Below are positions 32,643 to 45,282 of a DNA stretch of 64,000 bases, piece after piece. Source of the DNA: Daucus carota subsp. sativus (taxonomy: Eukaryota > Streptophyta > Magnoliopsida > Apiales > Apiaceae); NCBI RefSeq assembly GCF_001625215.2, contig NC_030387.2, positions 29,473,606-29,537,605 on the forward strand, in the 5' to 3' direction. Below the pieces are notes generated by a model. It saw only the letters and a program-made list of their open reading frames with translations, searched no databases and was not told the DNA's origin. The stretch's first letter is position 1, and every line of letters begins with the position of its first letter. A program made the translations under genes and the position numbers.

Positions 32643-33645
32643 TAGGGATTTATAAACCGGATATCCGATTTTTCGGATCACTAAATTTCTATTCCGGTTC
32701 CGGTTTAACCGGATATCCGAAAATCGGATCGGAAAACGGATTATCCGGATCATTTTTTTCTCAAAGGATATCATGTATTACTTCCGGATTTAACATCCCT
32801 CCTTTGCACAAGTATAAAACGAAACTCTCTGAGAGTGAAAGACTGCGGGTACAAACTCGAAACCACGATCATCTACTCACTGATCACATGCTTACTTTAG
32901 GTGTATACAAGTAACCAAAGATACTTACTTGGGGCCGGTAGGCTAATGGTTCTGGGTTTTTTAAGTCTTGAAGACTTGAAGTAGTCTTGAAAGTGAAAGA
33001 CTTAAAACCTGGCTAAGAGACCTAATATAATGTAAGTATGTAATTGAATCACTCTCTGTTACAGCAAATGACTAACAAACTACAAACTCTTAGAATTCTA
33101 TTTACAAAATTAAATAATTATTATTTATTATTTATAATTTATAATACTCCCTCCGTTTCAATTTACATGTCCAGAAAAATTTATGTTTCAAATTACTTGT
33201 CCATTTCAATTTTCAATGCAAAATTATATTTCCAAAGTCAATTCTACTCTATATATCTCTTATTTATATTTCCTAGATCAATCTCACTCCACACATTTTG
33301 ATCATTTAATGCAATTAATTTGTGAACATCCACTCTTCTTAAACGGTGTGATTTTTTTAAAGTGGACATCTAATTTGAAACAGAGGGAGTGATATTCTTC
33401 TTTTTTTGCTAAATGAAGAATATTCTTTTTAATTAATAATAATGAAACCGGATCGGATCCGGATATCCGCTTTCATCTATATATATATGTGATCCGGATC
33501 CGTATCCAAATTTATAGAAAAAAAAAGGATCGGATATCCGGTCCGGTTTATGCGGATCGGATATCCAAACTTTCGGATATTTTAAATCGGATACCGGACC
33601 AGAAAATCGGATAATCTGGAATTCGATTTTTTATGCTCACCCCTA
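32643..33645. mobile_element. hAT-like non-autonomous element (1.0 kb)
   Basis: Perfect 8-bp target duplicate ATTCTATC (32,635-32,642 and 33,646-33,653). Termini are TAGGGATTTATAAA and, reverse-complemented, TAGGGGTGAGCATAAA. Both subterminal zones are packed with GGATATCCG and ATCGGAT palindromes. There is no transposase. It is nested in the pectinesterase copy 2, and a Stowaway MITE is nested in it. Confidence 0.8.
33147..33389. mobile_element. Stowaway-type (Tc1/mariner) MITE, about 243 bp
   Basis: Starts CTCCCTCCGTTTCAA after TA, and its right end reverse-complemented reads CTCCCTCTGTTTCAAATT, the classic Stowaway terminal repeat. ACATGTCCA and TGGACATCT mark the subterminal inverted repeats. 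Confidence 0.85.
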
Positions 33646-34221
33646 ATTCTATCACCTGCCCCAGCTCCCGTATTTTGATACTCCCCATAATACAATGTAT
33701 TTAGAGCAAAATTCCCATTCCACTCACAGAACCATCCGGACGGTCTGACTACATCTGTTATCGACGATTGCACTATTACTGTTCTCGAATACTCTTTCCC
33801 ATGTGGTCGTCCTAAATATGTTGGAAAGCTTCCCTGCACTGGCTTCAAATCTAACGTCGCGCCAATTCTACACTTCTGTATAACAATTCCTGCGTTTTGG
33901 TTAGGATCATCAGTTCTGTTTTGGTTAGGGCAACTTGGTCCAAAAAAGATAGAGGGTGTGCATAAATATTTATCTAATGCATGGGTTCTGAATGTTAAAG
34001 AATAGTATTTGTTAAGTGAAGTGGATGTTAATTTTGAATTTAAATTATTATGGCTCAAATCACGTTTTTGTTTGTGTCAATGATGCCTTTGTCTTGTGAT
34101 AATGCCTTGGCTTCTGGTACTTTTGGATTGTCTTAATTACATTTTGTAGTTAATTTGTTCGAAAATGAACACTATGAGATAATATCACGTGTACGATGGA
34201 CGTTTATGGATTATATATAAA

Positions 34222-35561
34222 CTAGTTGAGAAAACGCGCATTGCGGCGGCCTATAAAAATTATATTAATTAATGATTTAATATTAATATTTATAGAATAA
34301 AATAATTTTGTGGTTGTCTATAAAAAGTATATTAATAATTTAAATTAATATTTGTAGGATAAAATAAATTTTATATTATAAAAATCTTAATGTAATGCCA
34401 ATACTGATATATAAAATTGCGAAATTGGACTATAATTCATAATGGAAAAATGAAAATAAATTTTTACACATAATTAACAATTTAAATCATGACGAATCTT
34501 AATTTTATTTGTGTTTTTTTTAAGTAATCATTTTCTTACATTGTCATCTTCCTCCAATTTTTTTGGATTGATTGTGCACAAAAACATCTAACTTAAATCC
34601 TTGAGATAGCGGTCTATAACTACCCTTACTTGTAACAATCTTTTTTTTTGTCAGGGTAACAATTTTTTTTAATACTGTATAAATAGCCTTCACTTAAAAG
34701 TTGTTTGAACGTAACAAACAGATAATACATGAATAATATTTTCCTGTGTAAATCATATAAAAATTAACAACAAACATGTCCAATGAACAAAACAAATATT
34801 ATAAAAAAAATAACCAAATAAATAATATTTTTCTGCAAATATTATAAAAGAATAACCAACAAACATATATCATTGCAGAAGAACAACACACCGAGTAAGA
34901 GATCGAGCAAGAGAACTATCACCCGAGAGAGGTAGTGTTGTGGTATTGAGGGAGAGGGTGTTGTATTTAGACGATCCAAAACCCTACAACTTGGGTATTT
35001 ATGCAGAGAGACTTGTGTGCTAATCTTTCTCATGCCATAATTAAATTATCTGAAACAAAATCAGATTAAAACTTTGAAACTACTACATTCTATAAATAAA
35101 CTAAAACAAAATCAGAATCCGAAACTTGCTTCTAATATATCTGAAACTAAAAAAGGTAGTTTTAATTTTTGATATTTTTTGTGCTACTCTTTCCCATAAT
35201 TAAATAATCTGAAACAATTCCATAAATAATCTAAAACAAAATCAGAATCCGAAACTTGCTTCTAATATATCCGAAACTAAAAAAGGTAGTTCTAATTTTT
35301 GATTTTTTTGTGCTACTCTTTCCCATAATTAAATAATCTGAAACAAAATCAGATTAAAACTTTGAAACTACTATATTCCATAAATAATCTAAAACAAAAT
35401 CAGAATCTGAAACTTGCTTCTAATATATCCGAAACTAAAAAAGGTAGTCCTAATTTTTGATATTTTTCATCCAAAAATTCCAAAAAATTAGAAAAATAGA
35501 ACGGAGCGATGTGAGAGGCGCCACACGCCCCTCGCTTCTCCTTTATATAAGTAATTGATGA
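34222..35561 (-). mobile_element. Non-autonomous Helitron (1,340 bp)
   Basis: Read on the minus strand it starts TCATCAATTACTTATATAAA (5' TC) and ends with a short CGC/GCG hairpin, then TTTTCTCAACTAG (3' CTAG). It sits between host A and T without target duplication. The paralogous site at about 4,294 is empty and fixes both ends to the base. No helicase or Rep gene is present, so it would need a partner. Its interior is AT-rich and holds three tandem repeats. Confidence 0.85.
35036..35465. repeat. Tandem repeat, three units of about 130-160 bp, in the Helitron
   Basis: Units starting CATAATTAAAT.ATCTGAAAC begin at 35,036, 35,195 and 35,324 and each contains AGAATC.GAAACTTGCTTC and CTAAAAAAGGTAGT. 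The units differ by small deletions. Confidence 0.85.
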
Positions 35562-36380
35562 TTGACTATTTTGTAAAAGTGTATTTTGTTTCGATTAGCA
35601 GTCGGTGCATTGTATTCTTAATTATAGCATCTGTTCATTTGATGGTTTTGAATTCTAGAAAGATTGTACCAGAAATGTCCAAAGAAAATAAAAAATGAAC
35701 AAGTAAAACTTACCGATCAATTCTTGTTAAGTACCTCACCAATTAAAAACACTGCAAAATGATGAAGATGGTAGGTTATAGATTATAGAAAATGTAAGAT
35801 ATGTATGGTAGCTATTGATCTCTTAGAATTAATAAAAGACGCATAAATTGATCAGAATCACTAAGGGCATAGCAGATGAACTATCTGCTTAGAATCACCA
35901 TTAACAAAATAAGTTTTATTTTGAAAAAAAAATTAGGTTTACCGAATCTTGTGAAGAGCTGAGATTGAATTAAATATTGTATTAATATGGATTTGGCCGG
36001 TAATATCAATATGTACTCATTATTTATTTGACTTTGAATATTAGAGGAATTTTATACAATTACCTCGTAACTTAAATTATTTGAATTTATAAAATCAAAA
36101 CAATTAATTTTGTGGATGATGTAACTATATATATTGGGGAGGTAATCCTTACATTACAAAATTCTGGATAATATGGAAGTTTTTCCTAATAATAATTATT
36201 ACATAAAAAACATTATATGATCATGCCCAAAGGTATGTCATACTTCTGCTAAAAAGGGTTTGGGCTTGGGTTTGGCATTTGGCATATTAATAAAGAGTAC
36301 AGATATCGTGCATGTCCATATATAATTTTAATTGAAAAGAACCGACGATTGATAGAGACGGAAAGAAGCGCTAAAAAAAA

Positions 36381-38265
36381 TCACAGACCAAGAGAAAAAG
36401 GAAAAGTAGTAGAACTCAACCAAGAGGAACCGGCAATAAAGCGGGCCGGAGTAAAGCCTTGAGCCTCCGTGGCACTTGTTATGACTTTGTACCCCTTCCA
36501 CTTCACTCTCCCAGATGTGCCTGCCCCAGCTCCCGTATTTTGATACTCCCCATAATACAATGTGTTCAGAGCAAAATTCCCACTCCACTCGAACCAACCG
36601 GCCGGTCTGATTACATCTGTTATCGACGATTGCATTATTACTGTTCTCGAGTACTCTTTCCATGGTCGTCCCAAATATGTTGGAAAGCTTCCCTGCACTG
36701 GCTTCAAATCTGACGTGGCACCAATTCTACACTTCTGTATAACAATTCCTGTGTTTTGGTTAGGATCGGTTCTGCCTTGGGCGGTTAGCATGTTTTTCTG
36801 ACCAGAGTCGGGGCGACGGGCATGAATGTCGCAATCTTGTAGCACGACGGCTGCATTGCCGAAGATAAAATCTACTGTACCGCTAATGAGACAGTTGATG
36901 AAGAATTGGCGGTTGGAGTGGACGTAGAGGGTGTCTTGGTAAGCAAGTATGTCGCATTGATAGAATGCAGAAAAATCGGATCCGACACGAAGCGCCACTG
37001 CTTGGTGCTTGGATGGACCAGCGGTGTTTTGGAATGTTATGTCTCGTGCCAAGAATCTTTCCCCAACAGCAGCTGCACATATAATACACTATGCTTAATT
37101 ATTTGGATTTTAAACAATAGCTTAGTGACCTGACAAAAAAAAAATAGTTGAGGGGTCATTTGTTAAATCTGGACTCACCTACGGTAGCCGAGGTGAAGGT
37201 AGTGCTTCCATCTTTGACACTCCTACTACCTGTAATGATGGTATTAGCTCTTCCATCTCCCAAAAACATTATATTCTTCTTCTTCTTGCTCACGTCCACA
37301 TTTTCTTTGTATACTCCAGCCTTAATTCTGATCACATACCTCTTTGAACTCCCCTGCGGTGCGGCTGCCACGGCGGCTCCTACAGTCTTGTAGTCACCGC
37401 TGCCGTCAGCTGCCACCACCACATCAGGCGTTACTTTGGATGACTGAAGAAGACGCCTATCTCCTGCCGACAACCATTCAGGCCACCCGGCCTCACTAGT
37501 TTCTTGCTCCTCAAGTTTTCTCCCCTTGGCCAACATGGCTGCCTTCTCATTAGCGATATCCGTTCCAGTCATGTTACATATCATGGCCAGTGCATTGCTA
37601 CACATTTTCTCTACCTGTAATTGTCCCTTCAACAAGGCCTTTCGGACATTTTTGTCCGCGCCATCGTGCGAAAACCCATCTAGGCATGTTTCTGTGTTTG
37701 TTATGGCTGAGCTTATCAGGGTTTTGAGGTCATCAGCATGTTGTGTCAGAGACTTCTTAGTTGGATAACTTTCGAGATCACTTATGGCCTCGTGCAGCTC
37801 ATCTAGCGTCTCGTCGATCGTCTCTAGACAATCATGAAGGGCACAATTCTCACGTTTTGTCAGATGATTCCCTCTCTTGGCCATCAATTTCTCCACTTGA
37901 AAGTAATTCTTCTGGATAGCTTTGCATGTAATGTTTAACGACAGCTCGATAACATCTTTCTGGCTAGTCACCTTTTTCGACACGTCGGGATCATAATTTG
38001 CAATTGTGGAGTAGCATAGTCCCGGGTATAGCGTATTGCTACATGAGCTTCTGACCACCGCATGGGCTGCAGTAGACCTCAAATTCAGCGAAGCAGCCGA
38101 CGAACCTTGGTTGGTTCCAGACTTGTTACTCTCTCTGATTGCAATGCCGATCAGGGTAGCTACAAGTAGGAAGGATGAGAAGATGATGATGTATAGTTTT
38201 TTCTTGGTTTTGAATGTTTGTTTGATAGAATCTGACCTAGCAAAGAATTCTTTAATTCTGCTCAT
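36381..38265 (-). CDS. Pectinesterase with inhibitor pro-region (type I), two exons
   Basis: Exon 1 is 37,179-38,265 and exon 2 is 36,381-37,072. The 106-bp intron (GTGAGT...TGTGCAG) splits an Ala codon, giving 592 aa. A membrane/signal segment spans residues 24-43, a PMEI-like pro-region spans about 70-225 with four spaced cysteines, and the subtilase cleavage motif RRLL is at 270-273. The pectinesterase domain follows. All catalytic signatures are present: GVYKENV, QAVALR, YQDTLY, VDFIFG and LGRPWK. It ends with FSLGL, usual for the family. The enzyme de-esterifies cell-wall homogalacturonan after secretion, and the pro-region keeps it inactive in the Golgi (family knowledge). It is intact and is the source of the two broken copies in this window. 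Confidence 0.95.
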
Positions 38266-38321
38266 TTTGTTGTGACAAATATGTTTGGGGAGAGTGTATC
38301 AGTATAAGGGGAAGGAGGACT

Positions 38322-38331
38322 CAATTTATAA
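38322..38331 (-). promoter_or_regulatory. Probable TATA box of the pectinesterase gene
   Basis: TATAAATTGA on the minus strand, about 60 bp before the ATG. This distance leaves a short leader of roughly 25-35 bases. Confidence 0.55.
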
Positions 38332-38339
38332 GACTGAGG

Positions 38340-39573
38340 GTAAGCTCTCACTTCAGTTTTTTATTTCTTCATGCACAACACTTTGTATTATACAAAATTA
38401 TTCAAGTCCTAAATCTCATAATTTTGTAGTTGTTGATTCAAGTCTCTGCATGTAACTTGGAAGTACTCAGATGCGAGGTGTTTCATTCTTATTATAATAC
38501 CACATGTGTGATTAATATACTAGCTAGTACTCGTTAGTTAGGTTTTGCATGCAATTATAAATTATTGGTAGGTAGATGGACATGATGAGGGGGCTTTAGT
38601 CAGAGCTGGCGGGTATTTTTTTAATTCCGAATTTGATTTCATGATTATTTGAACGAGATTCCCCAACTTTATTCGCTTCACGTACTGTTTTTTTAATACT
38701 CGACCAATTTAAAGTACCGTTATATTCCGTCTTTAGTTTCGTCGTTTTTGCTTTTGTTGATAGGCAAAAGCATACAGCCTGGATTCTTTTCTGTATTCTT
38801 TTTATATTAACACAGCCAGTGGAGGACCAGTTGGGAAATAAGGGCCGCGGGGATTGTGTTATTCATAATTTCATATGCAACCTTAAATATTTTTTTCTCT
38901 TGCTTGATAAATGAGGTGTGATATGTAGGTAAGCATTCGATTCGGTTAACCGAAAACCGTGTCGAATAATCTAAATGTACTTTCCAAAATGTTTTTCAAT
39001 AAATTACGATTTAATTTGATGAAACTATAACTAACGGATATGTTTCAACCACCGGTACACCTGTTTTCTTCTTCTTATGTCATCTCAATTTTAAAACTCG
39101 AAAGTTTCTTTCTCTGACGATTATACAATGGTTGATTGACAGACCGGTGGCTGCAGCATAAAAGAACTTGCTGAATTGTCACTTGATTACGTTGATATTA
39201 ATGACATTGTGCATAATGTGCATTTGATATTATTTAGAAGGCGGCTCAATAATTTGAAAGGTCTTATAAAACTAAATAAATTAATTTTATATATAATAAA
39301 AATTAAGTAATTATTATAATATATAAGCTGGGGTAAAATAAAATTATATAATAATAATTATCCGTAAAATACTCACCAAATCGAAACAAAAGACTCAAAA
39401 AATAATTTAGTAAATAATATAAAAATTCAAAATAAAATACTAACATAAGAATATATTAGTTACATGTAGTGATAATATTAATGACAATGGCTCAATTGCC
39501 AGAAAAATATAAATTAAGGATTTTAATCAAAATTCAATAAAAATAAATTATTATTAAGAATTCAACTCATAGC
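38340..39573. other. Intergenic, AT-rich, nothing recognised
   Basis: Upstream region of the pectinesterase gene. No convincing open frame or repeat ends. Confidence 0.5.
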
Positions 39574-39581
39574 ATATGTAT

Positions 39582-39997
39582 AAAGGGTTGTTATTCGATT
39601 CGGGCGAGCCGAGTTTCGAGCCGGCATAATTCGAGCCGAATTTTATTTAGTCGAGCTGAGCCGGCTCGTTTAAGAAAACGAGTGTAAACCTGTGCCCAAA
39701 CTCGACTCGTTTATTTTCACGAGTCGAGTCAAGCTGACTCGTTTAGCTAAACGAGCCGATTTTAACGAGTCGGGCGAGACGGCTTGTTTAATTTAACACT
39801 AAATCAAGTCTAAAACGCTACCCGAATCCGACTTATTAATTTTCACGAGTCGATCGTCGAGCCAGCTCGTTTAACGAAACGAGCAAAATCTTCTGCCCGA
39901 ACTCGAGCTCGTTTAACCGAACAAGCCGAGCCGAGCCCATCAAAACGAGTTCGAGCCGGGCGAGCTCGCGAGCTCGCCGGGATCAAATCAGAGCTCT
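39582..39997. mobile_element. Probable hAT-like MITE rich in CTCG palindromes (416 bp)
   Basis: Flanked by perfect 8-bp ATATGTAT (39,574-39,581 and 39,998-40,005). GC-rich core of repeated CTCGTTTA, ACGAGTCG and GAGCCGAG motifs in both orientations, in contrast to the AT-rich surroundings. The ends are only weakly inverted (GATTCGGGCGAGC against GATCCCGGCGAGC), so the family call is tentative. Confidence 0.6.
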
Positions 39998-40009
39998 ATA
40001 TGTATATAA

Positions 40010-41482
40010 ATGTTATGAACTTCAAAATGAAGGAGCTTGAGATTTTGAGGTCCTCCGTGGCTAATAGCACACGCTATTCACGAGTCCTAGAAATAAGCAT
40101 TATAAAAATATAAAGCTAAATATAATGAAATGATAAATGATACAAATTATTTTATCAATAATTAATACAAATTCGATGATGCATATATGCTAAACATATA
40201 TCCATATTGTTCTTACGGGAGATAAGTTTAACACCTCTTTCATGTTGGAGATGGGAAAGATATATTATCTAACTCACTCCCAAAACTCTATATTTCTCTC
40301 TCATCTTGAAGTAGCCGCAGTCTATTTTTATCTAAGGGGCTTCCATGGGCTTTCAAAGCGCCAATCTTGTCTTTTTTTATTACTATTAATTAATCTATTG
40401 GTTTCTTCAATAAGCTTCCAATTTATTTGGGTTTTTTGGTCTCTCTTTTCATGAGAGTTTGGTTTTTGTTTGGGTTTTGTGTGTTCATCATGTCCGGGAT
40501 TACAGATGTGCGGGGTTTTCATGGTATTGATTTAGTGATAAAGATTTGTATGATGCATTTATGGTCGATTGCTTAAAACAATATTGGGAGTATTACAATT
40601 TACGGCACGTACATATCTCTTAACAAGTCGCTTGGTTGCCTATATGATTATGCGTTTGTTCAATTTCGATTATATCTGTAGATGCCGTATGCCTTTTCAT
40701 TATTGAATTATTTTCGTTTTTCCAAAAAAAAAAAAACGACACCCAGTTTGGGAAGCAATTGATCAAAAATTTCATCATCAAATCAATCATCAAGTCGTCA
40801 AGTGGTTTGATGAAGATGTCAACATGTCAGCAGTCAGCATATAATTGTTTAACTATGATTGTATGCATATTGAACGTTTAATTGATTCGGATTAGTGAAA
40901 TATGCGTTATTAATAAATAATTATATAATAAAATTTAGCAAACCTCTTGAAAAAATGACACCTCAACCATATCAATTTCTAATCTATAATTTTAACCAAC
41001 CTCCTCCGAATCACTATATTTGTCGAACCTCTACATCCATGTGTTGAAGCATAATGTTTTACAGCAAATTTTAGATAATGTCTTACAAATCTAATTTAAC
41101 AATGATTATAGCCAACCCCATTGGAGATGCTCGATCATGGGTGAAATTCCTATGAGGTGTAAATGTGAAATGACAATAGTGAAAACGTATATAATGTCTA
41201 TCCGTTGAAAAGACTTTAGATGCAGTTGTAGAAAGATTGTCTCCAAGTCTTCTCAGCAGTGGAGACCGGAGAGGTAGAGCCCAAGTTTTCTTCATGCATG
41301 GCCAAGAGGAAAGGCTTGAGTCAACATTTTAGACTTTAAGAGAGTTGATTATGTCAACCCAACTGTGTCCAAGTTCATAGCTCTACTTGAAAAACTGGGG
41401 TGTTTATGTGAAGTAACTGTACTTCACTGATTTTCTTCGATTTCACCTCTTGATATAATTTTAATTAAAATTTACTCTAACT
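40010..41482. other. Intergenic region before RLP1
   Basis: AT-rich. No gene recognised. The last 100 bp before 41,483 should hold the RLP1 leader. A short poly-A run lies near 40,725. Confidence 0.5.
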
Positions 41483-44400
41483 ATGAATGCAAGTCATATT
41501 CTGCATATTATAGGTGCTCTGGCTTTTATGCTATCGTTGTTGGGATCAGAGTCCTTGTCCAAAGATGACAACGCGATAAGGTGCATTGAGGCAGAGTGGA
41601 AAGCATTGCAGCTGTTTAAGCAAGGCGTTGTTCGTGGTGCACAAAGACATGATCTTGGCTCGTGGAGGGACGAAGAAAAAGATTGCTGCAAATGGAAAGG
41701 CGTGGGATGTGATAATCGCACTGGTCATGTAACTCACCTTTTTCTTTCTTCTCGCATTTCAGCATTTACAGATTCAACTAGTGTGAGTGTCGATAAGTTG
41801 TTGATTGAGTTGCCATATCTTAACTACTTGGACCTCAGTAACAATCTCCTTGCAGGGATTCCAGAATTTATAGGTTCTCTCACAAATTTAATTCACCTTG
41901 ATCTTTCAGAGACTTATATCGATGGAGCATTTCCTGACCAAATTGGGAACAGCTCTAATTTGCAGTACCTAAATCTCAGCCTTTGTTGTAATGGTGGTCC
42001 TATCCCAAAGTTCATTGGCTCACTCAATAACTTACGATACCTTGATATATCCAACAGTTGGTTTACAGGGGTCATTTCACATGAACTTGGAAGCCTCTCC
42101 AGGTTGCAGCATCTCAATCTTGCTAATAATTGTCATCTAAGAGGTGGAGGTAACTTCGAGTGGTTGTTTATTCAGAGGATCCCTTCTATATCAGTTCTGC
42201 GTATAAACCACTGTCAACTCTTCGCTCCATCCTCTGCTCCAGGCAATTTCTCTTCCTCTATATCTTCCCTTCATCTTAATGGAAATTACATCAATTCATC
42301 CATTTTCTACTGGCTTTCTCACTTAAGTGGCAGTCTGGTAGTACTTGACTTGGGTAATAACTTGCTAGAAGGTAGAATTCCGCAGACTTTTTGTCATATG
42401 TCTGCCCCGACATATCTGGATCTATCTGCAAATCAACTTAATGGTGTGCCTCCAAAATGCATCAATAATTTATCCAATTTGCAAGTCGTAGATTTCAGTG
42501 CAAACAATTTTACCGGGAACCTTGAACATCTTTTATTTGGACCTTTTGCTTCATTGCAGGAATTGTTGATATCTGAAAACCACCTTACTGGTTCACTCCC
42601 TGATATTACACTATTTTCATCCCTCAAAAAATTGCAAGTGAGCTCCAATCAATTAAATGGATATCAGCCAACTACTTTTAAACACCATTCAACTCTACAA
42701 TTCTTGGATTTGTCCAATAACCATCTTAGAGGATTTTTACCAAATTTCACAAAATTTTCATCCTTTAGATTTTTAAATCTTTATAATAATGGGTTTTCTG
42801 GGAATCTTCCTGATTTTACTGGTTGTTCATCTTTGGAAGTATTGCGACTTGGTGGGTAAGGTTTATTCAGAGGATCCCTTCTATATCAGTTCTGCGTATA
42901 AACCACTGTCAACTCTTCGCTCCATCCTCTGCTCCAGGCAATTTCTCTTCCTCTATATCTTCCCTTCATCTTAATGGAAATTACATCAATTCATCCATTT
43001 TCTACTGGCTTTCTCACTTAAGTGGCAGTCTGGTAGTACTTGACTTGGGTAATAACTTGCTAGAAGGTAGAATTCCGCAGACTTTTTGTCATATGTCTGC
43101 CCCGACATATCTGGATCTATCTGCAAATCAACTTAATGGTGTGCCTCCAAAATGCATCAATAATTTATCCAATTTGCAAGTCGTAGATTTCAGTGCAAAC
43201 AATTTTACCGGGAACCTTGAACATCTTTTATTTGGACCTTTTGCTTCATTGCAGGAATTGTTGATATCTGAAAACCACCTTACTGGTTCACTCCCTGATA
43301 TTACACTATTTTCATCCCTCAAAAAATTGCAAGTGAGCTCCAATCAATTAAATGGATATCAGCCAACTACTTTTAAACACCATTCAACTCTACAATTCTT
43401 GGATTTGTCCAATAACCATCTTAGAGGATTTTTACCAAATTTCACAAAATTTTCATCCTTTAGATTTTTAAATCTTTATAATAATGGGTTTTCTGGGAAT
43501 CTTCCTGATTTTACTGGTTGTTCATCTTTGGAAGTATTGCGACTTGGTAATAATCAACTTACAGAATGGCAAACTCAGTCGACTGGACAACTCTCTAGCC
43601 TTGAAGAGCTGGACCTTTCAGTGAATTCTATCACTAGTACAATCTCCTAAGCACATTTGTCCAATCTCTCCAGCTTAAAGTACTTGCGCACATCATTTAA
43701 TTCCCTTACATTTGAGTTTAGTTCCAAATGGCTTCCTCCTTTCCAACTCCGAGAACTATCTTGTGCATCATGCAAGTTGGGGCCAGATTTCCCTGTCTGG
43801 ATTCGGAATCAACAACACATATATCATCTTGATATCTCTAACAGCCAAATTTCAGATACCATCCCTATTTGGTTCTGGAACCTCTCAAGCATGACATTTT
43901 TGAATCTGTCATTCAACAGAATTAGGGGCAAGTTTTCTGGTAAATATGTTCATATGCAAGAGATTGGTTTGAGTTCAAATTATTTTGAGGGACCATTACC
44001 ACCAATTACAACGAAATGTTCAAATATAAATCTGTCCAAGAACAAGTTCTCAGGATCACTCCATTCCTTATCTGTTGTTGAAGACTTATCTTTAAGCTTT
44101 CTTGATATTTCTCATAATCAGTTATCTGGGGCACTTTCCAATAATTGGATGCATTTCAGTGGTTTGGCGTTTCTCAACTTGGGATATAACAATTTTTCTG
44201 GTAAAATTCCAACATCGATGGGGAATCTGTATAATCTCCAAACACTGATTTTGCGAAACAATAATCTCTATGGAGAGCTGCCTTCATCTCTAAAACACTG
44301 CCAGGGCCTAGGTTTTGTAGATTTTGGGTTAAATAAGCTATCAGGAAAGGTACCGTCATGGATTGGGGAATCCCTACCACAACTGTATGGTCTAATCCTA

Positions 44401-45282
44401 AAATCTAATAGATTTTATGGAATCTTGCCTCGTGAAATATGTCGTCTATCAAATCTTCACTTTCTAGATGTGTCTATTAACAGAATTTCTGGAACCATTC
44501 CTTCATGCTTCAGTAATCTTACTGCCATGGTTTTAAAAGGAAATGAAGTTGTAGAGCAAACTTATCTTCCATATTATCCCTTCGAAAATTCATCAGCGTT
44601 TGTGGGTTCACAAGAAGTAGAAAAGGCTCCAGAAGAACCTCAAAACTATAGTTATTTTGATTCTGTATTGGCAAGATGGAAAGGGCAGGAGTTTGAGTAC
44701 GGAAGAAATTTTGCTTACTTGAAGATGATTGATTTGTCAACCAATAAATTGTCTGGAGAAATTCCAATCGGGATAACTAAACTTGTAGAACTCAGGGGAC
44801 TGAACTTGTCGGGAAACTATTTTTATGGAAAGGTTCCACCTGAGATTGGCCGATTGAATGTGCTAGAATGCCTAGACTTGTCCAGAAACAATTTCTCAGG
44901 TGCAATTCCCCCAAGCATGTCTGGATTAAATTTTCTTGCCTATTTAGATCTTTCAAAAAATAACTTTTCGGGAAGAATCCCATCTGGTACTCAACTCCAG
45001 GGATTCAATATCTCCGCATATGAGCAGAATGCTGAACTCTGTGGTAAACCACTCACGAATATTTGTCCTGGAGATGAACCAGTTGATTACATCCAGCCTT
45101 CATCTGGCAAGTATGAAGTTAATGAAGAAGATGGTGAATATGAAATGTGGCTGTATATTAGTGCAGTGCTTGGTTTCGTCTCTGCATTTTGGGGCTTCAT
45201 TGGAACTTTATTGCTAAATCGTCGTTGGGGACGTGCATATTTCTTCTTTTTGGACAACTTTTTTCATAAACTAAAATTCTAA
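41483..45282 (+). pseudogene. LRR receptor-like protein RLP1, broken by an internal duplication and a stop
   Basis: ATG at 41,483 begins a signal peptide (about residues 1-25) and an LRR N-cap (RCIEAEWKALQLFKQG...W...DCCKWKGVGCDNRTGHV). LRRs of the LxxLxLxxNxLxGxIP type follow, then an island region, final LRRs, an acidic juxtamembrane segment and one membrane helix (WLYISAVLGFVSAFWGFIGTLLL) with a short basic tail and no kinase. This is the EIX/Cf receptor-like protein class, which senses apoplastic ligands through co-receptor kinases. A 687-bp piece (42,167-42,853) is repeated at 42,862-43,548 and shifts the frame, with a stop at 42,857-42,859. A second stop (TAA, 43,648-43,650) falls where the paralog has Glu in a SEAHLSNLSS context. 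It is probably non-functional unless the duplication is an assembly error. Confidence 0.9.
42167..43548 (+). repeat. 687-bp tandem duplication inside RLP1
   Basis: Copies 42,167-42,853 and 42,862-43,548 are offset by 695 bp and separated by an 8-bp filler GGGTAAGG. I see no base difference between them, and their translations are identical over 228 residues. Confidence 0.95.

Larger units (their letters stand above)
32265..33913 (-). pseudogene. Pectinesterase fragment (copy 2), split by insertions
   Basis: 32,280-32,412 and 33,654-33,913 match consecutive parts of the second exon of the intact pectinesterase gene (36,402-36,780). The GRP active-site region, TDV.RP.GW and GEYQNTGAGAG are still recognisable, but small indels break the frame and the 5' part is missing. 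Between the two parts lie about 220 bp of unknown origin and a 1.0-kb hAT-like element. The left flank TTTTTGCAAGCAGTTAACATTC matches that of copy 1 at 4 kb. Confidence 0.85.
34149..35930. repeat. Duplicated flank of pectinesterase copy 2 (filled Helitron site)
   Basis: 34,149-34,221 and 35,562-35,930 together match 4,223-4,640. The gap between them is the Helitron. Confidence 0.8.

Noticed and set aside
36459-36801. Open frames on the plus strand opposite the pectinesterase
   Set aside because: Shadows of exon 2; they contain no family motif and the minus strand encodes a complete enzyme.
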